Position numbers and translations under genes: made by a program. A stretch of DNA of 64,000 nt from JAAYED01 sp040772225. GTDB lineage: Bacteria; Chloroflexota; Anaerolineae; UBA1429. The notes below the pieces were generated by a model. It was given only the letters and a program-made list of their open reading frames with translations, had not been told where the DNA came from and did no database searches. The stretch spans positions 62,001 to 126,000 of the forward strand of contig JAXGYO010000002.1 of the NCBI GenBank assembly GCA_040772225.1. The letters are read 5' to 3'. Of this stretch, positions 25,941 through 35,834 are shown piece by piece. Each line of letters starts with the position of its first letter. The first letter of the stretch is position 1.

Positions 25941-26348
25941 TTAGTTGCTCGCGGCCAAGTCGTGCTCTTCATCGGTCTTGTGTGAGGTGGCTGACTGGCG
26001 GTGAGGCGAAGCAGGTACTTTCCGCATCCCGTCCACCAGATGCCCCAGCGCCAGCAGCGGGTGGCTCAGCAACATCCGCGGGCCGGCGTAGCGCATGACG
26101 GTGCGGATTCGCGCGCGCATCTCCGGGGCATAGCAGTGGATCGGGCACTTGGCGCAGGTGGGCTTGGTCCCGCCGTAGGGACAGCGCTCCAGGCGCCCCA
26201 GCGCATAGTCCTGCAGCGCCTGGCAGTCCGCGCAGAGCCCCTCGGGCGTTCCATGGTTCCCGCGGCAATACATCCCGATCATGACCTGGATCGTGCGCGC
26301 CTCTCTGGCCAGGCGCCGGGCGTTGTCGCGCTCTCTTCTGCCGGTCAC
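25941..26348 (-). CDS. YgbA-like protein (nitrous oxide-stimulated promoter family)
   Basis: 135 residues with the family signature clearly visible: MYCRGNHG, LCADCQALQDYA, RCPYGGTKPTCAKCPIHCY, EMRARIRTVMRYAGPRML. The conserved cysteines suggest metal or Fe-S binding. E. coli YgbA belongs to the NsrR nitric-oxide regulon, so a role under nitrosative stress is a reasonable guess. It begins six bases after the DUF1847 stop, so the two are co-transcribed. The tail after HPLLAL is variable. Confidence 0.85.
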   Translation of the reverse strand: MTGRRERDNARRLAREARTIQVMIGMYCRGNHGTPEGLCADCQALQDYALGRLERCPYGGTKPTCAKCPIHCYAPEMRARIRTVMRYAGPRMLLSHPLLALGHLVDGMRKVPASPHRQSATSHKTDEEHDLAASN

Positions 26349-26354
26349 GATGCG

Positions 26355-27047
26355 CTACTCCGACTGCTCGTCGGGCAGCTCGAGAATCTGGGGATCTCTC
26401 AGCCGCCGGTAGTATGACTGGCTGGTGTAGACAGCCGCTACGGGATTGTGGCCTGTCACGCGATCCTTGGCGACCAGCACCGTCACGGGGGCGTCCGAGT
26501 GCCTGAAAAAGATGCTGTCGTGCCCGACACACAGCCCCACCACCACGTTCAGTTCCGTGCCCGCGGCGTTCAGCAGCATGGCCTGGCCCACGGGGTTGCA
26601 GAGGGCCTCAAAGCCGCCGGGACGGACCTTTTCCGCATCGGTCAGGCCAATCTCCTCCTTGGGGATGCTGCCCGTCTTGCAGATGACGCCTGAGACCTGA
26701 AACCCGTTCGCCTCCAGGATCTCCTGCAGCAGGCGCGCCTCGCGGACAAGGCCGGCGCAATGCGCGATGCCCAGATGGTGCGCGCCCAGACGACGGGCAA
26801 AGGCCATGACCTCCTGCACGCGGGGCCAGCGGCAGTATCCCTCGGCCTCGACGCGTGCCGACGCTGCCGCCAGCACCTCGGGGTTCGTCACGGCAGGGCA
26901 AAAGGGCGGTGCCGACGCCGCCACGCCGAGCAGGAACGTCTGAACGCCCTGGCCAGGCTCGGCCGCCGCCACGGTCAAGGCGCCGGGGCGCAGCCCGCCC
27001 AGGATGCGGTCGAGATCGCGGAAGCCGGTTTCCAGGTTGTCCAGCAT
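26355..27047 (-). CDS. DUF1847-like protein with an abnormal DnaB-like N-terminus
   Basis: From PPFCPAVTNPEVL onward this is a DUF1847 protein: EGYCRWPRVQEVMAFARRLG, GIAHCAGL, GVICKTGSIPKEEIG, CNPVGQAMLLN, VVGLCVGHDSIFFRHS, VAKDRVTGHNPVAA. The usual Cys-rich N-terminal segment is absent. In its place residues 1-45 read TGFRDLDRILGGLRPG, then AAAEPGQGVQTFLLGVA, which matches the RecA-like core of DnaB helicases but with the Walker A GKT changed to GVQ. The start at 27047 is a convenience; the frame stays open further upstream into a decayed gene. Either an odd fusion or a junction of gene remnants. The DUF1847 half may still be functional. Confidence 0.7.
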   Translation of the reverse strand: MLDNLETGFRDLDRILGGLRPGALTVAAAEPGQGVQTFLLGVAASAPPFCPAVTNPEVLAAASARVEAEGYCRWPRVQEVMAFARRLGAHHLGIAHCAGLVREARLLQEILEANGFQVSGVICKTGSIPKEEIGLTDAEKVRPGGFEALCNPVGQAMLLNAAGTELNVVVGLCVGHDSIFFRHSDAPVTVLVAKDRVTGHNPVAAVYTSQSYYRRLRDPQILELPDEQSE

Positions 27048-27074
27048 GCGTGCCCACCCGGGGGGCAGGGAGAT

Positions 27075-29116
27075 GATTGCTTGCGACGTTGCGGACGGTG
27101 TCGCCATCATAGCCGGTGAGGCTGAACCCGGCGGGAAGGTACCAGGTGCGCACGTTGACGCCCGAGCGCCCATTGATGTAGTCGATCACATCGACCATGT
27201 CCCCGGGATACGTGGCGCCGCTGTCGTTGAAGGGGTTGCAGAAGGTGTCCACGTCTTGGCGGATCTCTTCGATCATGTTCTTGACGCCCTCGCCCTGGTC
27301 GAGTGTCGTCCCACCAGCGGGGCGCAACCACGCTCGGATCGCCGCGCCCTCCGCCGTCGCGGTAGAGGCCGGTGCGGCCGGCCCAGACGGTGTTGGTGCC
27401 CGCGTCGGCCTGCCGGTCGCCCCAGGCGATGAACATGGCCCAGGCGGTGGGCCCGCAACCGGACTTGCAGCCGGTCGAGTCGAACTGCTTGTACCAGGCC
27501 TGCTGCGCGTCGGCCTCGGCCTGGGTGCCGCCCACGAACCAGTAGGTGTAGCCGTCGGCCCCCAGCGTGCCCGGGACGTAGGTCTGGGGCTCAACGGCGT
27601 CAGCGCTGCTGTCGGACGGCGCGGCTGGGGCGCTCTCGGCCAGAGCGGCGCTGCCGGCGCTCACGCCGCCCTTGACGACCAGGGGCAGATAGACCCAGTG
27701 CTCGGGTTCGCTCACCACCATCACCCTGATCACCTCGACCGCGCCGCCGGCATAGGTGACGGTGGCGCTCATGGGGACGCCCTGGTTAAAGACGTCGTCC
27801 ACCGCGGTAAAGACCAGGGCTTTGTGCGGATCGCCTTCGGCCGGCTCCTGGACGGTGACGAGGTTCTGGGTATAGGCATCGCCCTCGTAGACTACGTTAG
27901 TGACCGTCAGCAGCAGGGGGTACGAGACGCTCTCGCCTTTGCGCAGGACGTAACCGTACTCGGCCTGCGTCTGGAGCGCTTGCCACTCGGGGGCGGCACT
28001 CTGTGCCAGGGCCTGGATGAGCGGGGCATAGTTGGTGGTGTAGCCCCCCTTGAGCGCGCCCCACGAGTCCCAGCCCACCAGCATGTCCGCAGGGATCTCG
28101 ACGGTCGGCGTGATAACCTGGGTAGTCGTAAGGATCCCGCTGCCGTCAACGGGATCGACCAGTCCGGCCATGAGCATCGGCACCGAGTTGGTGGTGACCA
28201 TGGGCGGCGGGTTATCCGCCCAGCCGGCGGGCCAGTTCACCTTGGGCGGCAGGGTGCCGCGCGAGGCGACCGGCGTGCCACCGGGCACGGCGTTGATGTC
28301 CTCGGCCAGGTAAGACAATGTGTCCAGCTTGTAGAACTTGTCCGCGGTCCAGCCGGACTCGAGTCGCATGCGACGCGTGGGCGACCAGCCCACATAGTCC
28401 TCGAGGGGAGGACCATTCGCCACATAGTCCCAGCCGGTAGACCAGTTGGTGATGGGGTGGTCGTAGTCGCCGGTGGAGACGATGATGAACCCGCGCTGAG
28501 TGTTGGGGTCAGTAGGGCCAAAGACCTGGAACTCATAGTAGGCCGGACCGGTGATGCCCGGGCGGTAAAGCGGAGTCACCTCCCCGTCCACTCCTTCGCC
28601 CCACGGAGCGAAAAAGGAGGCATCGGCCCAGTTCGGCGCGACCGCGCGCTGCTCCTCGAGGAGTTGCGCGGCGAGGCGATAGGACGCCAGGGGCACATCG
28701 GAGAGCGGCAGGGGGGAGATGGTGATGGTGCGTTACTCGCTGATGGCGTGACAAGTTCCGTCCATGACAGATGCCCTGACCAGAATTGTCTTTGTGCCTC
28801 CGCTCGCCCAGGAGAACTCCTGGCTCGACACACTGGTCGTAACCACGATCGGGTCTTTGTCGGTCACGACCCACTGGACCTGGAGCGACGGACCGCTGTT
28901 CGAGGGTTCCACGGTGGCAGAAAAGCCATAGTACTGCTCCAGCGAGCCATCGCTGGGGCCCGTCAGGGTAATCCTCGTGGGGCAGGGCGCATTGGGGACC
29001 ACCTGCGCGTTGGCGGTGGGCTGGGGCGCCAGCGGGAGCGCCAGAGCAACGATGGCCAGAATGCGAACGATGATGTGCAGCAGGGATGAGCGGCGGGCGT
29101 GCACGCGCATGGGCAA
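27075..29116 (-). pseudogene. Decayed secreted C39-peptidase-like protein
   Basis: A signal peptide (IIVRILAIVALALPLAP, cut near NAQ) leads into a PKD/Ig-like domain (GTKTILVRASVMDG). TAA at 28733-28735 interrupts it, yet the same frame continues RTITISPLPLSDVP, the natural end of such a domain. Next come APNWADASFFAPWGEG, GPAYYEFQVF and GFIIVSTGDYDHPI, then the Chloroflexota-type YLPLVVKGG, then the cysteine-peptidase-like GCKSGCGPTAWAMFIAWG. Near 27305-27325 the frame shifts, and the sense continues in another frame (GEGVKNMIEEIRQDVDTFC, GYDGDTVRNVA) before ending abruptly at about 27075. Three lesions plus 3' truncation indicate loss. The role of intact relatives is unknown to me beyond being secreted. 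Confidence 0.65.
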
Positions 29117-29389
29117 TTACCTCCAGAGCAGACGATTCAAACAAATCGGACGGGGACGATGAGCAATGTCGACCCTGAGGCTGAGTTATGCGCGCGGGCT
29201 CCTTTCCCTGGAGGGGGGCTGTGCGACGGCGCTGTCGGCGGCCCGTCCCCCGCTTGCGAGCGGATTCTACAAAAGGGGCGCCGGGCTGTCAAGCGGTTTT
29301 GGGGCCAATTCGGGTAGATTTGCTGGAAGCGACTGCGGGTGGCGCCTGGGAGCGCGGAGATAGGCGGCGCAGAGTGCAGCGCCGGCGTG

Positions 29390-29916
29390 GCAAGATAGAC
29401 CAGCAGACCGCCAGCGTAGCCCGGGTGCCTGACCCACGCATACGGCCCGGTGAATATGACCTGCTGATCGCGATCGGTCTGGATGCGCACGACGGCCGAA
29501 AAGTAGCGGTTCCCGATCAAGGCGTAAGAGCTGAGCGCATAACCAGCCAGCATCGCCAGCAAAGCCACGGTCTTGATCGCCACGCTGAGGCCCGGAGTCC
29601 AGTCCAGCCGCGCATCCGGACCTGCCAGAAGCAGGACCGCGACATTCGCTAGCAAGAGCCAGAGGCTCAGAGCACGATCCCAGGCCTTGGTGTCCTCGTG
29701 GTTCTGGAATCGAGCACGCTCGGCGACAGTGTCCGGGTGGCGCTGTGCCGCCAGAACCCGGCTGACGGCAAATCCAACGACAGACACGATCCCATAGATC
29801 CACGCGGCACGTCAGTCCCAGCGTCCCGAGATCAGCAGAGGCAAAAAGGGCAGCACGACCACGACAACCAGCGCTTGTACAATGGCACGTGGCGATAACG
29901 GCTGTTTCTTATTCAT
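29390..29916 (-). pseudogene. Isoprenylcysteine carboxyl methyltransferase-like remnant
   Basis: A membrane methyltransferase (ICMT/PEMT superfamily) recognised by YFSAVVRIQTDRDQQVI, TGPYAWVRHPGYAG and YLATPALHS. The ATG at 29916 begins a hydrophobic N-terminus, but codon 35 is TGA (29812-29814) after GRWD, where family members often have Trp; the frame then continues AAWIYGIVSVVGFAV. Downstream of about 29390 the similarity stops and the expected RT.xEDxxL segment is missing, so the 3' end is gone. The 270 bases to the next gene hold no recognisable coding sense. Confidence 0.6.
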
Positions 29917-30015
29917 GTGACCTTCTTGCCGGCCAGAACATGAAGACATCTGGTTCTGACGCGATCGATCGGGTGGTTTACCATGCGACTATGGCCTCCA
30001 CCTTTCGCGGCACTG

Positions 30016-30585
30016 CTAGCCGCGTGGCTTGCAGATGATCTCCAAAATGCGCAGGTCGAAAAAGGTGTGCGTATTCGTTGCCCTCACGACAATGGCGGTG
30101 TCCGCGCCGCGCCCGGTGCCGCCGATGGCGATCACCTCGCTGCCCGGCTTGACCAGACCGGCATCGCAGGCCATGCAACTCACCTCACACCCGACTTTGA
30201 CCCCCGCGGAGAACAGGCGCAACACATGGGCGATAATCTCGTCCACCTGGATGGCATTGAACTTGCGATTGACCGCCCGACCCAGCATGCCAAAGGCGTG
30301 GCCCGCATGTACCACTGCGCCCCCGGCGGACACGATGGCTGCCTCGGTCTCTGCGCTCATCGTGGGTCGCGTGGGGTCGCTGTAGCCGAACACGCTGCCG
30401 ACGACGATCACCCGTCGGCCGGGCAAGGTCTGAGCCGCCAGGAGTCCGGTTTCGCCGGCGTTGGAGGCCACGACGATGTCTCGAATGCCGAGCTCGCGAG
30501 CTCGCGCCGAGGCCAGTGCGAGCGTCTCCGCTGTGTTGGCGCGGCCGGGTGGGTCAAAGTAGACCGTGGATGCTTCCTGCGACAT
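30016..30585 (-). CDS. Pyruvate kinase C-terminal-domain-like protein
   Basis: 189 residues forming a standalone homologue of the pyruvate kinase C-terminal alpha/beta domain: TVYFDPPGRANTAETLALA, IVVASNAGETGLLAAQ, VIVVGSVFGY and GTGRGADTAIVVRA. No catalytic barrel is present. Such proteins are widespread in archaea and some bacteria with unknown function, possibly ligand sensing. The ATG at 30585 has GAGAGG upstream; a much longer frame to 30918 lacks support. Divergent from a flavoprotein gene. Confidence 0.82.
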   Translation of the reverse strand: MSQEASTVYFDPPGRANTAETLALASARARELGIRDIVVASNAGETGLLAAQTLPGRRVIVVGSVFGYSDPTRPTMSAETEAAIVSAGGAVVHAGHAFGMLGRAVNRKFNAIQVDEIIAHVLRLFSAGVKVGCEVSCMACDAGLVKPGSEVIAIGGTGRGADTAIVVRATNTHTFFDLRILEIICKPRG

Positions 30586-30799
30586 GGATGTACCTCTCTT
30601 CGCATACAGTATCGCCCAGTTCATGCTCAGTGACCGATTGTACACGACAACGCACGCCCTGTCAGCAGCACGGCCGGTCAATCGATGCCAGCTGAATTGC
30701 ACTCTGCCAGAGTGCGACGAAAGGGCACTTGTCGCGTACAATAGAGCGCACAGCAGAAAACCAGCCGGACCCTGTGCCGGAGAAGAAGGGAGATCATAG

Positions 30800-31342
30800 G
30801 TGCGCGTCGTGGCTGTTCTGGGCAGCCCGCACAAGGAGGGGCCGTCGTCCACGCTGGCACGCGAGGTGCTGCGCGGGGCGCGGGATGCCGGGCACGAGGT
30901 CGTGGTATACGAGATCAACGAGATGAACGTGCGCGGCTGCCAGGGCTGTCGCTACTGCAAAGAGCACAACGTGGACTGCATCACCGAGGATGATCTGCAG
31001 CCCTACTGGAAGGAACTGCATGCGGCCGACGCGCTGGTGGTCAGTGCCCCCAACTATGCCTCGCAGGTGTGCGGCCCGATGATCACGTACATGAACCGGC
31101 ACTATTGCCTGCTTGACAAGGACTGGAAAGTGCGCATCCACCCGGGGATCAAACTCGTCGGCGTGTTCTCGCAGGGCAATGCCGACGCGTCAGCATACCT
31201 GGACCGGTACAACTGGTTTCTGGGTGACTTTCAGAACCGGGACATGGTGCTGGTGGACACCATCGTGCACACGCGGGCGCTGTCGTACGAGCCTGGCAGC
31301 GAATTGATGGAGCGGGCGTATCGGGTGGGCAAGAGCCTGTAG
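30800..31342 (+). CDS. Iron-sulfur flavoprotein / NADPH-dependent FMN reductase family
   Basis: Flavodoxin-like protein of 180 residues. The FMN phosphate loop is GSPHKEGPSSTLA; SAPNYASQVCGPM contacts the isoalloxazine. The motif GCQGCRYCKEHNVDC has cysteines spaced 2, 2 and 6 apart, as in the compact [4Fe-4S] motif of Isf-type iron-sulfur flavoproteins. It probably carries electrons between ferredoxin-like donors and an oxidant. The start is GTG at 30800 with AGAAGGGA upstream. TACAAT at 30737-30742 is a possible -10 in the 214-base divergent gap; I see no good -35. Confidence 0.83.
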   Translation: MRVVAVLGSPHKEGPSSTLAREVLRGARDAGHEVVVYEINEMNVRGCQGCRYCKEHNVDCITEDDLQPYWKELHAADALVVSAPNYASQVCGPMITYMNRHYCLLDKDWKVRIHPGIKLVGVFSQGNADASAYLDRYNWFLGDFQNRDMVLVDTIVHTRALSYEPGSELMERAYRVGKSL

Positions 31343-31430
31343 ACGCACCGCGACGTTAGGATGGCCTCGGCAGTTGCGCATTTCTGGTGGCGACACGATC
31401 CTGGACAGAGCGGTGCACAAGGGCTGGGCT

Positions 31431-32840
31431 CTATGCACCCGGCAGCGTGCCGTGCGCCTCGCGGTAAGCGTACGAGTCCTCAACGAGGCAACGATTGATG
31501 ATGATCGTCTCGTCGATCGGGGCGCCCATCGTCCAGTAGACGCGACCCCGATCGTCGTAGTAGGTAATCGGTGTAGTGTAGAAACTACCCACATAGCCGT
31601 GGGCACGGATGTGCTCCACGAGACGAACGAACAGCGCCTCGTCCACGCGGTCGCGCACGATGTATTCGTGGGGCCATTCGGGCATTGTGCTGGCGTAGGT
31701 CCACGCGCATGCGTCGACAAAGTCACGCAGATCATCCGGAAGCGCTGGCGGCTCCGGGTCGTCGACTAGGTCGGATGAGGGATCCAGAACCTGCAGCAAG
31801 GGAGCGATTGCCCGCAGGCGATCTACAATGCTCCGGACGACTTGGTCCTTCTCCTCTCCGGGAGGTATGTCCAGCGCGATCACCAGTTCACCCTTCTCAA
31901 GCACGCAGCAAACGCCTTCCCTGGCAGCCCAGGGATCGAGGATGGGCTTGACGTCGTAGGCCTGTCCGAATGGGGTTGTGGTGAACACCATCCACAGTGG
32001 CGTACCGCCGAATTTGCGCCATAGCCTGAAATGCAGGCCAATCCAGATGCCCACACCGGTCGGCCCCGAGAATTGTGCATATCGGCCGATCCGCTCCGGC
32101 GAAGCCGAGGGCATAAGCTTGCCTACATGGAGCACGCCTTTCGTGATGGCCACCTCTACAACGGCTTGCCAGACGGCGTTCAAGTCGAGAATGAGCGCCG
32201 GTGTCCGTTGGTCGCTCAGCTCCTCGGGCGACATGGGCACAAAGGCGTCGGTGTCAGCAGTATCGCAGAGGGCGCGCAACTGGGAGAGGTCGCTTTTCGC
32301 AGCAGGATCGTCACCAAGATGGTCTGACAGGTTCGAGAGGACGCTGCTCCAGGTAGCCAACGCTAAGGTGGGCCCCAGGTCTGTGGCGACGGCGTGCGCA
32401 ACCGCGCCACAGGCGATCTCGCCATCTCCTACCGGGATCCCGGCGTCCTGAAGCCGATGGCCGAGTTCCCGCCACACCGTCTCCTTTCGGGCATCGGGCA
32501 CGATCATCAGCAGCACGGTCGACGGCCCGTATGTGGCTAACTGCCTAAGATAGCTCACGGGTTGATTGTCCGTCAGTCCTGCCCAAAACTTGCTCTCTAC
32601 GTACACACGCGGCACGGAGTGGTCATCATAGCCCCACATATCTGGGCGAATAGCGCCTTCGCTCTGTTGCGTGACGAATCGAAGATCAGGCATTTCCGCA
32701 ACGAGGCCACGGAGCAGTCCGGTCATACCGGCGCGCGCCGCTTCGCTCGATTCCAGGATGTACGCCAATGCGTCTGTGGCGATGTTCTCGTACTCTTGCG
32801 AGTAGCGCTTGCGGATCACGTGACTGAAAACAGTTTGCAT
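31431..32840 (-). CDS. PD-(D/E)XK nuclease-like protein with an extra C-terminal domain
   Basis: 469 residues. The N-terminal domain carries the nuclease pattern: RPDMWGYD gives D67, and RVYVESKFW gives E82-S-K84, followed by a Gln-containing helix (TDNQPVSYL). A long middle region has no motif I know. The last 90 residues (PHEYIVRDRVDEALF, IRAHGY, DRGRVYWTMGAPIDETIIINR) resemble small proteins otherwise found alone in many bacteria. The ATG at 32840 has AGGAGG at good spacing. Could be a restriction- or defence-type nuclease; there is no partner methyltransferase adjacent. Function inferred from fold motifs only. Confidence 0.7.
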   Translation of the reverse strand: MQTVFSHVIRKRYSQEYENIATDALAYILESSEAARAGMTGLLRGLVAEMPDLRFVTQQSEGAIRPDMWGYDDHSVPRVYVESKFWAGLTDNQPVSYLRQLATYGPSTVLLMIVPDARKETVWRELGHRLQDAGIPVGDGEIACGAVAHAVATDLGPTLALATWSSVLSNLSDHLGDDPAAKSDLSQLRALCDTADTDAFVPMSPEELSDQRTPALILDLNAVWQAVVEVAITKGVLHVGKLMPSASPERIGRYAQFSGPTGVGIWIGLHFRLWRKFGGTPLWMVFTTTPFGQAYDVKPILDPWAAREGVCCVLEKGELVIALDIPPGEEKDQVVRSIVDRLRAIAPLLQVLDPSSDLVDDPEPPALPDDLRDFVDACAWTYASTMPEWPHEYIVRDRVDEALFVRLVEHIRAHGYVGSFYTTPITYYDDRGRVYWTMGAPIDETIIINRCLVEDSYAYREAHGTLPGA

Positions 32841-32873
32841 CGCTGTCCTCCTAGCGCATACAGCCCGGTTCAT

Positions 32874-35152
32874 CTACTCGATGGTACCACTGGCCCCAAT
32901 TGAGAAAGGGCCTAGCTCTACATAATCGACGCCCCCGCTCTCACCCGGAACGACCCGTGCGCCGGTGGCAGGCAGATAAAGCCCAACTCTCAGCGTCAAG
33001 GGGACGCCCAGCGCCTCCGCGGGCACTGCCATAGCGTGAGGGTCTCGGATCCGGTCGCCCGGCCACCAGTAGTTGGTATCGTAACTGCCCGATAACGGCG
33101 GCGAATCGGCCTGCGCGAGCAGATTGCCCGCCCCGTCGACCAGGTGCACAAAGACCGTATAGGCCTCCGCGACAGGACTGACGCATTCCCAGTAGAGTGC
33201 ACGTTCAGAGTGGCGCCGCCGGCAGCAGGTTGGATGTCCAGGTCGTAGCCGTAAAGTCTCATCCCGCCAAAATCATTTACCACAGGCCGTTGCGGCACGG
33301 GCAGGTCCAGATCGTCCGGGACCATGCGTAACCGTCCGATCTCCGCGAGGGTCCCCAAAGCACGCCCTTCGCCGTCGTAGGCGGGCAGAGGCTCGTCTGG
33401 CGAGTCGCGGTACACGGCCAGGCGCACGGCCGCAGCTACGGGCGCGCCGGCAGAGCGTTCCACGGGCAGGATCGCGTTGTCGATGGTGATCTCGCTCGGG
33501 TCCCAGGCGTTGGTGGGGTAGCGCCCCATGGCGTGCGGGGTGTCCAGTCCGCCCAGACGCTCGCCCGATGCACCCACGAGTTGGACTGCCTCGATGTAGG
33601 TATCGTCGAGCTCGCGATCGGCCTGCCAGTACATCCGCACCCAGACATAGTCGCCCTCCACTGCCTCCGGCGACAGCACCTCGGCCGCGAGCAGGGTGAG
33701 ATCGTCGCCGAAACGGACGTTCACGGGACTCAAGTGTGCCGGGAGCTCGGTGTAAGGCATCGTGACGTCCAGGTGGTAGGCGGGAGCGATCACGCGCCAG
33801 GGCATGACTGCCGCGACGACCAGCATGGCAGATCCAACCAGGGCAACGAGAGCGCGCCGCCAACGGTCAGGAACCAGGCCGGTCAGTCCGGTCACAATGA
33901 ACAGCGCAAAGACGCCGGCTGCCGGAAAGGCCAACCGCCCCTGGGTGCGCGTGATGGTCTGCGTCCAGCGTACAAGCAGGGCCAGCACAACCAACGCCCA
34001 AAGGCCAGCGATGAGGGCAGCCCGCACACCGGCCGGGTTGAGCGTCTTGCGCCGGATCCACAGCCGCACGCCCTGTACAGCAAGACCGGCGATGATGACC
34101 AGCGTGGCATCGTACACGACCTGATAGAAGCGAAAAGGCGCCAGGACATTCAGCCAGCCAAAGACCCCCCAGTACGACGGTAGTGCCTCGCGCATGATCC
34201 GTAGGGCCGTGCCCAGTGACAGAGACTGCTCATGCACGGCAAAGACCGCTGCGTAACTGCTCATGCCCAGCGGGTCCCTGTAGAGCAGTGCGTTGCGCAG
34301 GAACCATCCGCCAGACACGAGGAGAGCGACGGCTCCCGTCAGCAGAAGCGGCCGGACAAGACCACGCCACCAGTCGCGGGTGCGCTGGTGCAGGAGGTAT
34401 AGCAAATACGCGGACGCAGGTAACACGAGCGTGGCGATTCCGCTGAGCTTGGCAAGTGCAGCCAGGCCGACGAGCAGCCCGATGGCGAGAGGCGTGCGCC
34501 ATGACGGGTCTCCCTCGCGTGCGACGTGGGTGGAGAGATACAGCACGGCCGCAGACAGCGCCGTCACCAGTACGTCGTTATTGACGCTCGCGCCGATGAA
34601 CAGGAACTGCGGGTTGAAGGCGACAACAGCCGCAGCCCCGGAAGCGAACCAGAGGTTGTCCGGGACAATCAGGAGCGCCAGGCGGTAGGTCAGCCAGACG
34701 GTGACCGCTGACAGGAGCAGCGAAAAGCCGCGCAACAGGCGCAAGGCCGTCGCGGTACGGGTCGTCGCCGCGGTAGGCACGCCGGGGTGCAGTACCGCGT
34801 TCTTGTGCACCGGCGTCTCGGGATCGCCCAGGCGGGCCAGCGGGTTACGCGGGTAGGCAGTCTGCCACTCTGGCGTGTCCAGCATGCCCACGAGCGCCGC
34901 GCCGAGGGCATAGTAGAGCGGTGGCTGGTGCATTTGCCCCTGTATCCACTCGTGGTCAGAGATGATCAGCGGGGGCAGGCGGCGCTCCTCGGCCAAATAG
35001 CGCACGTACGCATAGTGGCCATACTCATCAGGGGTCTCAAAGGGCGGTGTGTTGGCAATATAGGTGGTGCCAACGCCTAAGAACACTATCAGCAGCCAGA
35101 TGATGGGTGCGCGCAATAACGCCCAAAGAGATGCCTTTGTCACTCCAGGCAC
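32874..35152 (-). pseudogene. GT39-like membrane glycosyltransferase with a 3' frameshift
   Basis: Large membrane protein with about 11-12 helices. The N-terminal TPPFETPDEYGHYAYVRY contains the Asp-Glu pair typical of the first periplasmic loop of GT-C enzymes. After the membrane part comes an extracytoplasmic beta domain. Near 33200 the frame breaks: one base short of LNVTLYWE, the original frame turns to RRPIRSLCTW-type noise while the other frame reads FVHLVDGAGNLLAQADS to 32874. An intact product would be about 757 residues. It may be a consensus error, because the rest is intact. The start is GTG at 35152 or 35143. Confidence 0.7.
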
Positions 35153-35255
35153 TGGCAGTTTCCTGGTATATCGCCCTGACGCAACGGACTAGTCACCAGA
35201 GTGTCACCTCTAAGCCAGTCTACGCCTCGTATACTCACCGGTCAAGGCGAAAAGC

Positions 35256-35834
35256 CTACGGTGCTGCCTGGCAGCGCAACCACGCTTCGGTGTGCCGGTC
35301 GCCAGCGACAAGATCGACCTGGCACCGTCGCTCATCCTTGGTCCAGACGAGCCGTACACCGTCTATGATAGCGGTCTCGCCCGCCAGAGCCCAGCCCTGA
35401 ATGTCCATGCCGTCCAAAAGATGGGAGCGGACCGCATCAACGCTTTCGGGCACCTCCTGGTAGACCGTCACCTGGGAATCGCTGACACTAACTGCCTCCG
35501 AAAGGGGATGTTGATATAACACGATATCGTTGGGCACCAGGTCGCGATCGTTGCCGCCCTGGATGCGATCGCCGTCTCGGCCCTCGGTGGCCGTATCTCC
35601 CGCGAGCCAGCCGCGAGCACCGGTATAGTCCAATAGAGGCGTGAGAAGAGGCTGCTGTGTCTCCCAGCGCGTCAGTTGTCCTGCCAGCCATGGCCGGCCA
35701 AAGATGACCAGAGCCGCCATCGCGATGATTGACATAACCGCGAGAATGAGGAGGGCAAGTGTACAACCCTTCAGACAGCCACAGCCTGGTGGCCCGGGCT
35801 CAACCTGAGGTTCTGGCCCGGATCGAGCGCTCAT
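35256..35834 (-). CDS. Single-pass membrane protein of unknown function
   Basis: 192 residues: a short Pro-rich cytoplasmic N-terminus with CGCLKGC, one membrane helix (TLALLILAVMSIIAMAALVIF), and an outside domain of about 130 residues with no motif I know. It starts at the base after the HEAT-repeat stop, so the two are translationally coupled. No function assigned. Confidence 0.68.
   Translation of the reverse strand: MSARSGPEPQVEPGPPGCGCLKGCTLALLILAVMSIIAMAALVIFGRPWLAGQLTRWETQQPLLTPLLDYTGARGWLAGDTATEGRDGDRIQGGNDRDLVPNDIVLYQHPLSEAVSVSDSQVTVYQEVPESVDAVRSHLLDGMDIQGWALAGETAIIDGVRLVWTKDERRCQVDLVAGDRHTEAWLRCQAAP

Noticed and set aside
26355..27047. Annotating the N-terminus as a working DnaB helicase or RecA-like ATPase
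   Set aside because: Only about 45 residues match and the Walker A lysine-threonine is replaced; no further helicase motifs.
27197..29089. A 630-codon open frame on the plus strand opposite the decayed C39-like gene
   Set aside because: Translation is Arg/His/Gly-rich without domains, while the minus strand has a signal peptide and recognisable domains.
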